Source of the DNA: Sphingomonadales bacterium
GTDB lineage: Bacteria > Pseudomonadota > Alphaproteobacteria > Sphingomonadales > Sphingomonadaceae
Reading direction: 5' to 3'
DNA length: 64,000 nucleotides
Assembly: GCA_017309275.1 (NCBI GenBank)
Contig: JAFKLT010000037.1
Span: forward strand, 1-64,000
Part shown: one piece after another, positions 43,148 through 53,066 of the stretch
How the letters are laid out: each line of letters begins with the position of its first letter
Numbering within the stretch: the stretch's first letter is position 1
Notes under the pieces: model-generated
Databases searched by the model: none
Seen by the model: the letters and a program-made list of their open reading frames with translations, nothing else
Told to the model about the DNA's origin: nothing
Translations under genes and position numbers: made by a program

Positions 43148-46100
43148 TCAGGGCGTCTGACTGTCGGTGGTCGGGGTCCACAGGTCGTCGTTGCCCGCGC
43201 CCGTCACCGGATCGTCGAGCAAGGGCTCGCCGGTCAGCGGATCTAGGTCGCGCATGGTGATCAGCGCGGTGGGCAGCGTCGTGCCGTCGCCGCTGTCGTC
43301 GCTGTCCTCGTCCTCGATCACATCCTGAACGGGGAACATGCGGTCGATCTCGACCGACGACATGCTGCAGGAGGTGACATTGGCGATGAAGCAGCCGTTC
43401 AGCGTCGATCGCGGATCAAAGCCGAGCGAACCCGTCGCGCCGGTCGGCACCGGGCTGCCGCCGATCGTCAGCAGCGAGATCGTGTCGATCCCGGTCACCT
43501 GGCCGTTGGCGCCAAGATGGACGCCGTTCAGAACGATCCGCGACGGCCCCTCCGTCAGCACATCGAGCCCGCCGGCACCGAAGGTCAGGCCGCGGCGCTG
43601 GCCGAAATCGGTGCCCGCGCCGCTGTTCTGGACATAGACGCCGCCGACGACGTCGAACGCGATACGGCGAGCGAACAGCGCACCCTCGTCCAGTACGACG
43701 CCGTCGTTCTGGGCAAGGCGGCTGCTGATCGCATCGATCGAGGTCGCGTTGGCGACATCGGTGATCGCGGCGGTGGTTGCGACGATGATATCGTCCGATT
43801 CCATCGTGAGCACGCCGCCCGGTGCGTTGTTGGCGCCGAGCAGGCGTATCGTGCCCTGGCCCAGAATGACCTCCAGCGCATTGTCGGCGACCAGGTTCAG
43901 GGCGTTCGTGTCGGTCAGGCCGGTAAGCTGGACATTGCCGATCACGCGCATCTTGCCGGGCGTCGAGATGGTCAGCGAACCGTTCGCGCCGATGTTCGAC
44001 CCCGAACTGCCGCCCGTCATTGTGAAGGTGTCGACGACGACGTCGGGCAGCGCGCTGCCGCCCAGCGACGCCGGCTGGATCGCGCTGACTTCGGGCGCGA
44101 AGATCTGGACGTCGCGGCCGAAGATGCGCGTCAGTTCGTCGGCGTCGATATGGAAGCCGTTGCGCGTGCCGGTCCCGCCGACAAAGGTCTGGTTGTCATT
44201 GTCGTTGTTTTCGATCGACAGCGCCTGCGTCACGCCCGCGGTCCCGACGCGGCCGTTCGAGGCGATCGTGATGTCACCCGATGCCAGAGAAATATTCTGG
44301 CCGGTGACGACGCCGTTGACCAGGATCATCCCGCCCGCATCCGCATCGATATTGTTCGTCGCGGTGACGTTGGTCATCGTGATCATCTCGTTCGCGTCGA
44401 AATCGACATTCGCCGCATTGAGGCTGACGATGATCATATGTTCGCCGGTGTTGCTGAAGCGTGCCGTGCCGGCGATGCTGGCGCTGTCGACGATGAGACG
44501 GTTGTTTGATCGGATGACGGCATCGCCGACATCGGTGACGATGCTGGCGAATTCGATCGGGCCGTTGGTCCCGATGTTCAGGCTGTCTGCGATGACGCTG
44601 ACATTACCGAGCGAATTCAGGTTATTGACCTGAATGGCGCCGTCGTTGGCGGTCAATGTGGTGACGCCGCGGCTGTATAGTTGGTCGGCGGATATGCCCG
44701 TCGCGCCGGTCAGGGTCATCGAGGCGCCGTCGCCGGATTCGCCCTGGTTGATCGCGATCATGCCGTCGGCGGTCAGCGTCAGGTCGCCCCCGGCTGTGAG
44801 CGCGCCGCCGGTGATGTCGTTGGCCGAAGTGATCGCGATGCTGCCGCCGGCGGCGATCGTGTCGAACACCTGGCTGCTCACGACGATGTCGGCGATCGTC
44901 ACGTCGTTGGCGTCGATCGTGACGTCGCGGCCCGCATCGACCGTGCCCGCGATATTTGCCGTGCCGGTCGAGTTGACCACGACGTCGGAAAAGGCGTCGA
45001 GGTTCGCCAGCGTCGTGTCGCCGCCGGTGGTGCGGATGCTGCTGTCGCCGCCGGTCGTTCCGAAGCCGAGCGTCGTTGCGCCGTTGACGCCGATCGTTCC
45101 GTTCGCGCTCAACAGGATGTCATCGCCCGCCGAGAGGCCGGTGGCGTCGATCGAGCCGGCCGAAGAGGTCAGCGTCAGGTCGGATCCGTTGATGGCGGAG
45201 TTGCCTTCGCCCTGCGAGATCGTGAAGCCGCTTGCCGGCAGATAGCTGAGGATATGGGTGTCGGGCCCCGAACCGGTCGTGCGCACGTTCGTCGCGGTTA
45301 TGTTGCCGACGGCCCGAACGTCGAGATCGTCGCCGACCGAGACGTTGGCGAGCGTCGCCGTGCCCTGCGACAGGATCAACATATCCTCGCCGACGGCCGC
45401 GCCGTCGATATCGACCGATCCGCCCGCGTTCACGCCGAACATGCCCGTTGCCTGGCTGTTCGTCATGATGATGTCGCCCCCGGCGGTCGCGTACACGCTG
45501 GCCGTGGTGGGGAAGCCGCTGCTGCTGCTGCTGCCGTTGCCGATGGCGGCGGCGCTGGCGATGATGTCGCCGCCCGCGCTGAGGAAGATATCCTCGCCGC
45601 CGGCATAACTGCCGGTAATGTCGCCCTGCGCCTGGACGCCGATACCGAACCTGGCCGTCGCCTGATCGATGGCGACATTGCCGCCGCTAGCGGTCGCCGA
45701 CAGGAAGCCGTCGGAGTCGACGAGGTCGATATCGATGCTGTTGCCGCTGAGGAAGACGCTGCTTCCCGAGTTTATCGCTGCGCCGCGAATACCCTCGGCA
45801 CCGGTGGCGGTGCCGTTTGCGGTGAGGTCGACGAAGAAGCCCGCATTGATGTTGTTGAAGACGATCGACTGGCCGTCGACCCGGACATATCCGCCCGCTG
45901 TCGAATTGCCGAGGTCCACGGCGCCGACCGAGGTGATGTCGATGTCGCCGCCGGTGATGATCGAATTGAGCCCGGTCCGGAAGCTGCCGACATTGGCGGT
46001 GAAGTCGTTGACCGCCTCGGAATGTTCGACGCTGACGCTGCCGCCGGCCGTTATGCTGATGTCGGTACCGTCGAGCCGGTCGACTGCAATGCGGCCGGTC

Positions 46101-49100
46101 GGCGTCGTCGTCGCGAGCGTCAGCGTGTTGCCGGCGCCGAGCAGCGAGCCCTGTCCGCCGACGATGCTGTTCGCGGCCGAAATCGACAGGTTGCCCGTCG
46201 CATAAAGCGTCGGGTTCGCTGCGTCGCCGCGCATGTCATGCCGCAGGTGGACCTGGTCGCCTGCTTCGATGGTCAGGTTGCCGCCGGCGTTCACACGTCC
46301 GCTGCCTTGCATATAGGCGCCGACCGAGCTGCCCGTCCGCAGCGTCATGTCGCCGGTCGCGCGGATCGTGCCGCCATTGGCGCTGAGGAAAATGCCGGCG
46401 GGCTGCACGTCGATGTCGTTGTTCGTCGCGAAGGCGAAGCCGAAGGCGTCGGCCGCCAGGCTGGCCATCGTGATGTTGCCCTGCGCAAACATGTCGATCC
46501 GGCCGGCAAGTCCGCCGTTCGCCTGGATGACCGTATCGCCCAGCAGAATGCTGCCCGTGCCGCCGGACGTCGTAAGCGCCTGGAAAACAACGCGTCCGCC
46601 GGTGTCGATGAAGCGGGTGCAGCAGTTGCCGGCGCCGGCAAGTCCGCTGCCGCCATCGCCGCCATTGCCCGAAACGCCGCTGACCGCGATGTTGACCGGG
46701 GCGCCGTTCGACGTGATCGTGCCGCCGTTGGCGATCAGCGAGACGATACCGCCGGTGCCGCCGCCGCCGATGCCGCCGTTACCGCCGCGAAGGCCCTGGG
46801 TCACGTCGTCCGGGGTGCCGGGGATGCCGTCGGGGCCGGGCAGGGTGATCGTACCCGGATTGTCGGCGCCGCGACCGCCGGTGCCGCCCGTGCCGATGCT
46901 GTTGAAGGTGCCGCCGCTGCTGGAGACTTCGCCGAGGCCGACCGTCGCGCCGTTGGTCGCGACGATCTCTATCTCGCCGCCGATGCCGTCGCCGCCGTTG
47001 CCGCCGCTGCCGCCGACCGCGGGACGGGAGAAGAAGTCGGTGTAGGCCGTGCCGCCGTTGCCGCCGGTGCCGCCGGTTTCGAAGTTCGATTGCGAGACGC
47101 GGATCGATGCGTTCGGTCCGATCGCTTCGATCCGCGAGCGTCCGCCTTGTGCAAGGCCGCCGCCGCCGGCATCGCCATCGAAGCCGTCGCCGCCATTGCC
47201 GCCGAATGCGCTGGTGTCGAGTATCAGCGCGAGCGAGCCGGCATCATAATCGTTGACGATCGCCTGAGCCACGCCACCGAATGCATTGCCGCCGTTTCCA
47301 CCGACGGAGCCGGAACCGCCGTTGCCGCCGCTGGCGCCCGATCGGCTGCCCAGGCTTTCGCTGACGTTGAGCAGCGTGCCGCCGAGGTTCACCGTCGCAG
47401 TGCCACCCTGGCCGTTGCCGCCGCTGCCGCCGACCCCCGCGCCGGTCGAGAAGCCCGAGCTGCTCGAAACCAGGATGCTGCCGCCGCGACCGCCGAAGCC
47501 GCCCGCATCGGCGAAGGCGGCGTCGGTGTCGAGTTCGCCCGCGATGAGGTTGATCGTCGCCGTGCCGCCGGTTCCCGTACCGCCGATTCCGCCGGTGCCC
47601 GGCGTGCCGTTGAAGCTGAAGAAATTGCCGCCAACGCCGCCGTTGCCGCTGGCATAAGCGGCAAGAACGGCCGTATCGACGACCGCGTCGCCATCGATGT
47701 TGATCGTGGCGGTGCCGCCCTGGCCATTGCCCGCGCTGCCCGGCGTCAGGGGATTGGCGGAATCGAAGTCGTCGCCGTTGAAGCCGTCACCACCGATGCC
47801 GCTTGCCGACACGCTGACGTCGGATCCGGTGAAGGTGCCGCCCTGCAGCGTCAGCGTCGCGGTGCCGCCGAAGCCATCGCCGGACTGCGTCATCGCAAAG
47901 CCGCCATAGCCGTTGGCGCTGATCGACAGGTCGCCGACCTGCACCGCGCCGCCGATCTGGGTGAAGGTCGCGGTGCCGCCGCGGCCGGTCGTTCCGCGTC
48001 CGATGCCGCCGGTGCCGTCGGCCGACAGGTTCATCGGGCCAAAGGCCGTGAAGCCACCGCCATTCGCCTCGACCGTGATGGTGCCGCCCTGGCCGTCGCC
48101 AGCGGGTTCGAATTCGTTGCCGGCGCCTTCGACGAAGGCCTGGGTCAGGCCGTCGGCTTCCGCGTTGAGGCTGCCGAAGCTGATCTGGCTGCTTGAATCG
48201 AAGCCGGTTCGGATGATGATGTTGCCGCCGGTCCCGATCGGAATGGCCGCGTTGGGACCCAATGCGCCGCCCGAGACGCCGCTGGCTTGGATATCGGGAT
48301 TCGCAAGGGCGATGCTGCCTTCGTTCGCGAAAATGGTGATGTCGCCACCGTTCGCCGAGCTGCCCGTGTTGCTGTAGCCCGTCTGAGCACTGACGCTGAA
48401 GAAGTCGATTCCGTCGCTGGTCGATTCGATCAGGCCGCCGTTGAGCGAGGTCAGCGTGATCCGGCCACCGCGCGCGGCGCCGTTGGTGCCCACGACATTG
48501 GCGACGCCGCCGCGCGCATCGACGCTGTAATTGGCGGCGCTGATCGTTCCGCTGAGGTCGGCAAGGAAATCGACGTTACCGCCGGTTCCGGTGCCCGCGG
48601 ACTGGGGCAGGCCCGCAGCGAAGCTGCCGCCGAAGACATTCACCGAAAGCACGTCGTTGATGGTGATCGCCGAACCGCCGGTCGCGGTGATCGCGACGTT
48701 CCCTCCGGCGCCGCTACCGCTATTCTCTCCATTCGACGTGTTGCCGCTGGCGTCGATGAAGACGGCGTTGCCCACCTGGAGCGTCGATCCGCCCTGTACC
48801 GTGACATCGACGTTGCCGCCGATGCCATTGCCCGAGCGTCCCGTCAGCCCGGTCGGACTCGTCGCGCTGCCGCCATCGGCGCGGGCGTTGATACCGAGCC
48901 CCGTAAGCTGGACATTCGCGCCGCCATCAATCGAGACATTCGCCGTGCCGGCCTCTGCGTCGCCGGCGGTCGTGTTTTCCGCATTGCCCGCGCCGCCACC
49001 GGCCGCGACGACATTCAGCCCGACGTCGCCCAGGCTGAGCGACGTGCTCGCGTTGGTGTTGATCAGCAGTTCGGCGGTGCCGCCGGTCCCGTCACCGCCA

Positions 49101-51019
49101 TTGGCCGAGAAAAGCCCGCTGGGTGAGCGCTGCGATACGCCGCCGCCATAGCCGGCGGCATTGATCAGCGTGCTCGGCGTAGTGAACGCGGTGCCTGCAC
49201 CGTTGATGCTGACGCGGCCGGTGCCGCCGGTGCCGTTGCCTGACTGGACATTGCCGATTTCGCCGAAGCCGCTGGCGTCCACGTTGACGCTTGTCGATGC
49301 GTTCAGGCTTCCGGCCGTATCGACCGTCAGAAGCGCGGTGCCGCCGACCCCGTCGCCGCCATTGTCCGCCGCTGTCGTCACGCCCGACACATCCGTCGTC
49401 AGGCCGCCGCCGAAGCCGCGCGCGTCGACCGAAAGCGAGCTCGCGCTGAGCTGGGTACCCGTGCCGCTGACGTTGATCCGCGCGGTGCCGCCGGTGCCGG
49501 TGCCGCCCGCGCCCGTCGCTGAAACGCCGCCGTTGCCGACCGCTGAAACCAGCAGGGCGTTGGTGATCGCCGTCGCGCCGCCGCTGACCGTAAGCGCGGC
49601 GGTGCCGCCGCGGCCATTGCCCGTCGTTGCGTCGGCCGCCCCGTCGGCGATCACCGACAGGCCGCCGACCGTCAGCAGCAGGCCGCCGTCAACGTTGACG
49701 CTGGCGTTGCCGGGCACGCCGCCGCGGCCGCCGGACTGGATCGTCAGCACCCCGCTCGCCCCCGCAAGGCGATTACCGGTGATGTTCAGCGTCGAGCTTG
49801 CGTCGCCGATGAAGGTGCCGTTGCCCTGGACAAGGAAGCGGCCGAGGTGCGGTGGCGGTACCGCGGTGACCGGGCCGCCGACCGCCGGCAATGTCGCAAG
49901 CGGTTGCGCCAGGAAAGCGCCGCTTGCGTGGGCCAGCGTGTTGCTGCGCAGGATGATGTCGTTGATCGTGATGTTCGCGGCGGTTGCGTTGACCGGCGTC
50001 GTGTTGATCGCGCCGGCGCTGACATTGTAACCGGCTGAAAGGACGATCGAGCCGTCGGAATTGGTGATGGCAGTGGTGGCGCCATCCTGATAGCCGACCT
50101 GGCCCGACACCAGCATGCCGACCGCGACATTCTTCGGAATGGCGACCATGTAGATGCGCTGCGCGAGGCCGCCCGTCTGTTGTTCGGGGCCGGTCGTCGT
50201 CCCGGTGTGCGTGATGACGTTTCCGCCCTCGGCCCCGACAAGCACGTTGATGTCGAAAAGGCCGCCGTTGATGCGGATGTCGGCCTGTTCGGCCGCGACA
50301 TAGGCGGCCGATCCGTTGACGCTGACCGCGCCTGCCTGGACGATGCGCGGCGCGACGAGCGCGACGTAGCTGCTGCCAGCCTGGGCGAGCGCCTGTTCCG
50401 CGTTGATCGCGCCGTTGACCGTTACGGTCGAGTTGCTGCCCGACGCGCCGCGGAAGCGGATCGCGCCGGTCGTGGGGTCGAGCAGGCCACCGGTCGTTTG
50501 AATGTCGTTGCTGGTCAGGACCAGGCTGCCGACGTTGATCACGCCGGTGTTGCCGATCAGGAGGCCGCCGGCATTATAGAACCAGATGCTGCCGCCCTGC
50601 CCACCCGAAGTGGCAGTGTTCGTGCTGTTGATCGTGCCGTTGAGCGCGACCTGGCGGCTGAGCGCACCGCCCGCGCCGTTTACGAAGCGGTTGAGGACGA
50701 TGTAACTGCCGCTGCCGTTGAAGTTCCAAATGCTGTCGGAGGGCAGGACGTTGATATCGCCGCCGGTCGCCGCCGTGTCGGTCGGGATCCAGTTGATGAT
50801 GGTTTGCGCCGCCGTGACGTTGACCGTCGTCGTCTTTGTGCCGCCGTTGCTGTTGATCGAAGTGCCCGCGCCGGCGCTGACGTAAACCGGATTGGCCGCG
50901 ACCTGCGCCAGCGCCGGGCCACCATAGGCGAGCGCCATCATGCCGGCGGTTATCGCGCAGCCGTTCAGCAGCCGCTGTTTGCCTTTGCGGACGAGCGAGG
51001 GTGTGGCGGTGGCACGCAT
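43148..51019 (-). CDS. TpsA-type filamentous-haemagglutinin-like exoprotein
   Basis: About 2,620 residues, the secreted partner of the adjacent TpsB. A long basic signal peptide (MRATATPSLVRKGKQRLLNG then a hydrophobic core ending PALAQ) precedes the TPS secretion domain, with NGTINST, IWFYNAGGLLIGNTGVINVG and LVLTSNDI. Residues about 430-1500 are Gly-rich imperfect repeats built on GxGxGGTA; the rest is beta-helix-like. Two Cys lie near the end (NGCFIANVTSC). No toxin, CdiA or membrane-anchor domain is visible, so adhesion or biofilm matrix is the likeliest use. I prefer ATG 51019, which has GAGGA nine bases upstream; ATG 51046, 3 bp after the tpsB stop, adds nine residues. Confidence 0.88.
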   Translation of the reverse strand: MRATATPSLVRKGKQRLLNGCAITAGMMALAYGGPALAQVAANPVYVSAGAGTSINSNGGTKTTTVNVTAAQTIINWIPTDTAATGGDINVLPSDSIWNFNGSGSYIVLNRFVNGAGGALSRQVALNGTINSTNTATSGGQGGSIWFYNAGGLLIGNTGVINVGSLVLTSNDIQTTGGLLDPTTGAIRFRGASGSNSTVTVNGAINAEQALAQAGSSYVALVAPRIVQAGAVSVNGSAAYVAAEQADIRINGGLFDINVLVGAEGGNVITHTGTTTGPEQQTGGLAQRIYMVAIPKNVAVGMLVSGQVGYQDGATTAITNSDGSIVLSAGYNVSAGAINTTPVNATAANITINDIILRSNTLAHASGAFLAQPLATLPAVGGPVTAVPPPHLGRFLVQGNGTFIGDASSTLNITGNRLAGASGVLTIQSGGRGGVPGNASVNVDGGLLLTVGGLSVIADGAADATTGNGRGGTAALTVSGGATAITNALLVSAVGNGGVSATGAGGTGTGGTARINVSGTGTQLSASSLSVDARGFGGGLTTDVSGVTTAADNGGDGVGGTALLTVDTAGSLNASTSVNVDASGFGEIGNVQSGNGTGGTGRVSINGAGTAFTTPSTLINAAGYGGGVSQRSPSGLFSANGGDGTGGTAELLINTNASTSLSLGDVGLNVVAAGGGAGNAENTTAGDAEAGTANVSIDGGANVQLTGLGINARADGGSATSPTGLTGRSGNGIGGNVDVTVQGGSTLQVGNAVFIDASGNTSNGENSGSGAGGNVAITATGGSAITINDVLSVNVFGGSFAAGLPQSAGTGTGGNVDFLADLSGTISAANYSVDARGGVANVVGTNGAARGGRITLTSLNGGLIESTSDGIDFFSVSAQTGYSNTGSSANGGDITIFANEGSIALANPDIQASGVSGGALGPNAAIPIGTGGNIIIRTGFDSSSQISFGSLNAEADGLTQAFVEGAGNEFEPAGDGQGGTITVEANGGGFTAFGPMNLSADGTGGIGRGTTGRGGTATFTQIGGAVQVGDLSISANGYGGFAMTQSGDGFGGTATLTLQGGTFTGSDVSVSASGIGGDGFNGDDFDSANPLTPGSAGNGQGGTATINIDGDAVVDTAVLAAYASGNGGVGGNFFSFNGTPGTGGIGGTGTGGTATINLIAGELDTDAAFADAGGFGGRGGSILVSSSSGFSTGAGVGGSGGNGQGGTATVNLGGTLLNVSESLGSRSGASGGNGGSGSVGGNGGNAFGGVAQAIVNDYDAGSLALILDTSAFGGNGGDGFDGDAGGGGLAQGGRSRIEAIGPNASIRVSQSNFETGGTGGNGGTAYTDFFSRPAVGGSGGNGGDGIGGEIEIVATNGATVGLGEVSSSGGTFNSIGTGGTGGRGADNPGTITLPGPDGIPGTPDDVTQGLRGGNGGIGGGGTGGIVSLIANGGTITSNGAPVNIAVSGVSGNGGDGGSGLAGAGNCCTRFIDTGGRVVFQALTTSGGTGSILLGDTVIQANGGLAGRIDMFAQGNITMASLAADAFGFAFATNNDIDVQPAGIFLSANGGTIRATGDMTLRTGSSVGAYMQGSGRVNAGGNLTIEAGDQVHLRHDMRGDAANPTLYATGNLSISAANSIVGGQGSLLGAGNTLTLATTTPTGRIAVDRLDGTDISITAGGSVSVEHSEAVNDFTANVGSFRTGLNSIITGGDIDITSVGAVDLGNSTAGGYVRVDGQSIVFNNINAGFFVDLTANGTATGAEGIRGAAINSGSSVFLSGNSIDIDLVDSDGFLSATASGGNVAIDQATARFGIGVQAQGDITGSYAGGEDIFLSAGGDIIASAAAIGNGSSSSSGFPTTASVYATAGGDIIMTNSQATGMFGVNAGGSVDIDGAAVGEDMLILSQGTATLANVSVGDDLDVRAVGNITATNVRTTGSGPDTHILSYLPASGFTISQGEGNSAINGSDLTLTSSAGSIDATGLSAGDDILLSANGTIGVNGATTLGFGTTGGDSSIRTTGGDTTLANLDAFSDVVVNSTGTANIAGTVDAGRDVTIDANDVTIADIVVSSQVFDTIAAGGSIAITSANDITGGALTAGGDLTLTADGMIAINQGESGDGASMTLTGATGISADQLYSRGVTTLTANDGAIQVNNLNSLGNVSVIADSLNIGTNGPIEFASIVTDVGDAVIRSNNRLIVDSASIAGTARFSNTGEHMIIVSLNAANVDFDANEMITMTNVTATNNIDADAGGMILVNGVVTGQNISLASGDITIASNGRVGTAGVTQALSIENNDNDNQTFVGGTGTRNGFHIDADELTRIFGRDVQIFAPEVSAIQPASLGGSALPDVVVDTFTMTGGSSGSNIGANGSLTISTPGKMRVIGNVQLTGLTDTNALNLVADNALEVILGQGTIRLLGANNAPGGVLTMESDDIIVATTAAITDVANATSIDAISSRLAQNDGVVLDEGALFARRIAFDVVGGVYVQNSGAGTDFGQRRGLTFGAGGLDVLTEGPSRIVLNGVHLGANGQVTGIDTISLLTIGGSPVPTGATGSLGFDPRSTLNGCFIANVTSCSMSSVEIDRMFPVQDVIEDEDSDDSGDGTTLPTALITMRDLDPLTGEPLLDDPVTGAGNDDLWTPTTDSQTP
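46620..49730 (-). repeat. Gly-rich GxGxGGTA repeat region of the TpsA-like protein
   Basis: Inside the exoprotein gene, segments of roughly 35-50 codons recur with a shared core of Gly-x-Gly-x-Gly-Gly-Thr-Ala followed by a short hydrophobic strand. Copies have diverged at DNA level (CCGCCGGT-CCC-type stretches on the plus strand), so they are old protein repeats, not recent tandem duplication. They fit coils of a beta-helix. The antisense strand shows long spurious reading frames because of this composition. Confidence 0.7.
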
Positions 51020-51049
51020 GGCAAGGGTCCTCGATGCAAAAGTCATGGG

Positions 51050-52867
51050 TCAGCGCGCCTTCACGCCGAATTGGGTAGTGAACGACACCAGAAAGCGGGG
51101 GTCGGGTTTCTGGGCCAGGAAGCCGCCCTTGTTGAGCGGGGCCGCAACGGTCAGGTCGAGCCGCGCGACGTCGCCATAGGCGACGCGCAGGCCGCCGCCC
51201 GCCGAATAGAGTTTCTGCGGATTGATGCCGTTGAACGCCGTATCCTTGTTCCACACCCACGCGGCATCGAAGAAGACGAAGGGCTGGACCGCGAATGCCT
51301 TGGTATTGGCGGGAACGAACGAGCCATAACGCGCCTCGACCGCGACGCCGACGCCGCTGTCGCCGATGATCGTGCCGGGGTCGAAACCGCGTCCGACCGT
51401 GAAGTTGCCGCCCGAAAATTCTTCATAGGCGACGAGCAGATCGCTGGCCCATTGTGCGCGCGGCGCGACGGCGAGGGTGAACAGCTTGTGCGGCCGCCAT
51501 TCCGCCTGCGCCTGCGCGCGGACAAGGAAGGCGTCGGGCTTGGCCTCGATGCGGGTCAGCGGGACCGCGCCGGGCAGGAAGCAGCTTGCGCCGCCCGGGC
51601 CGCAATCGTCGCTGGCGCCAAGGAAGTTCACGCCCTGACGCGCCTCGATCGAGGTCGCGATGCCCCAGCGGGGTTCGGACGGGCTGTACCCGCCCTTGCC
51701 CGCGACTGAGGCCGGGTCGACCCAGCTTGCATCGGCGCGCAGGTTGAAGACGCGGATGCGGTCGCGGTTCAGCGGCACGCCGCCAAGCTTGATATCCTGG
51801 TCGATGATGTCGAGCCCGCCTCCTACCGTCAGGCGCCGCGCCTGGGTCAGAACCAGCGGATAAGAGGCGAACAGGCTGACGATCTGGGTGTTCGACTTGA
51901 CCGGAAAATTGGCAATGTCGGGCCGCGTCCAGGCATAGGTATAGCTGGCGCCGAGCCGCAGCCCTTCGCCGCCCACGCGAACCTCATGCGCGAGTTGCAG
52001 CACATTCTGCTCGTCGAAATCGGGGGTCGAATAGAAGCTGGCGGTCGTCAGGTCGCCCATGCCGGTCAGCCCCGCAAAGCGAACCCGCGCGACCCCGCCC
52101 CAACGGCCGACATCCTTCGACCCGAAGTTCTGGATGTTGGTGTCGAGGAGGAGGGGGGTTTGGGTTATGGTTATTTCGCCAACGACCTCTCCTGGAACCG
52201 CGCCGGGGCGGAGCGTCAGGCGGGCGTCCATGCCGGGAATGTCCCGCGCGAGAAGGAGATAGCGTTCGGCGTCGACGATGTTGAACACCGGCTGGTCATC
52301 GAGCCGCGAGAGGTAGCGTTGCAAAAGTCGTTCGTTTGCACCCGCATTGCCGCGCACTTCGATGCGAGTCATGCGCGCCGAGAGGATTTCGAGCTGGACG
52401 ACGCCGTCGCTGCCGATCGTCTGCGGCGGGACGCGGACGGCGGCGAGATAGCCCTTTGCGCGCAGCATGGTCGCCGCGCGGTCGCGAATGTCGCAGACGA
52501 CCGAGATCGGCAGGTCCTGGCCGACCTTGTCCGACCAGCTGGCGGTCAGCATCGACGTGTCGATCCCCTCGACCGGGGTGAACCGGACGTCGCGGACGGT
52601 CACGCGGACATTGGCGAATTCGGGATTGGCGAGCGGGCAGGGCGCGCGTTCGATGCTATCGTCAGCGGTGACCACCTGTTCGCCGGGCGGGCTGGCGGGC
52701 GGCAGATTCGGGCGCTGGATTTCCTCGCGGGTCGGAACGACCTGGGCCTGGGCGACGGCGGAGAGCGACAGGGCGGCGAGTCCGACCGAGCAGCCAAGCG
52801 TCGTACGGATCGCCACTCGCGTGCGCGCCGCGCAACCGATAGCGTCGAAAAACCCCATCTTGATCAT
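51050..52867 (-). CDS. TpsB/FhaC-family outer-membrane transporter
   Basis: 605-residue two-partner-secretion pore. A signal peptide ends at SAVAQAQ, followed by a Pro-rich segment, two POTRA-like domains (VRVTVRDVRFTPVEGIDTSML... and ARMTRIEVRGNAGANE) and a 16-strand barrel. GNFTVGRGFDPGTIIGDSG is the conserved L6-loop VRGF-type motif. The last residues (FTTQFGVKAR) end the barrel. ATG 52867 is preferred (AAGGGG upstream); the frame runs on upstream to 52960. It should export the TpsA-like protein encoded 30 bp downstream. Confidence 0.9.
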   Translation of the reverse strand: MIKMGFFDAIGCAARTRVAIRTTLGCSVGLAALSLSAVAQAQVVPTREEIQRPNLPPASPPGEQVVTADDSIERAPCPLANPEFANVRVTVRDVRFTPVEGIDTSMLTASWSDKVGQDLPISVVCDIRDRAATMLRAKGYLAAVRVPPQTIGSDGVVQLEILSARMTRIEVRGNAGANERLLQRYLSRLDDQPVFNIVDAERYLLLARDIPGMDARLTLRPGAVPGEVVGEITITQTPLLLDTNIQNFGSKDVGRWGGVARVRFAGLTGMGDLTTASFYSTPDFDEQNVLQLAHEVRVGGEGLRLGASYTYAWTRPDIANFPVKSNTQIVSLFASYPLVLTQARRLTVGGGLDIIDQDIKLGGVPLNRDRIRVFNLRADASWVDPASVAGKGGYSPSEPRWGIATSIEARQGVNFLGASDDCGPGGASCFLPGAVPLTRIEAKPDAFLVRAQAQAEWRPHKLFTLAVAPRAQWASDLLVAYEEFSGGNFTVGRGFDPGTIIGDSGVGVAVEARYGSFVPANTKAFAVQPFVFFDAAWVWNKDTAFNGINPQKLYSAGGGLRVAYGDVARLDLTVAAPLNKGGFLAQKPDPRFLVSFTTQFGVKAR

Positions 52868-53001
52868 TACCACCCCTTGTGTACGCGCACGTCCGCAACC
52901 GCTGACGCACAAAAAATCCGGTGCCCGCCGCTGGTCCGGCGATGCGAATTTTCGACCCAAGGAAAGGAGCTACCGCTTTCTTGCGGCAGCTTTTCTTACA
53001 A

Positions 53002-53030
53002 TTGTTATCAGATGGTCAGAGTGGGTTCAA
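53002..53030 (-). promoter_or_regulatory. Candidate promoter for the tpsB-tpsA pair
   Basis: On the minus strand TTGAAC (53030-53025) and TAACAA (53007-53002) are separated by 17 bp, in a visibly AT-rich 200-bp gap between the small exported protein and tpsB. This would allow the transporter and exoprotein to be expressed apart from the CHAT-cyclase part of the cluster. Weak -10 match. Confidence 0.35.
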
Positions 53031-53066
53031 TGCCCGCCCAATTTTGTTAACCACCATTAATCGGCA

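Noticed and set aside
44681-48196. Plus-strand frame of 1,171 codons opposite the TpsA-like gene
   Set aside because: Antisense of the Gly-rich repeats; the translation is Ala/Arg/Asp-biased with no motif. The TpsA signal peptide, TPS domain and its TpsB partner fix the real strand.
43148-51019. Contact-dependent inhibition (CdiA) system
   Set aside because: No toxin-like C-terminal domain, no VENN-type motif seen and no small immunity gene after it; cysS follows directly.
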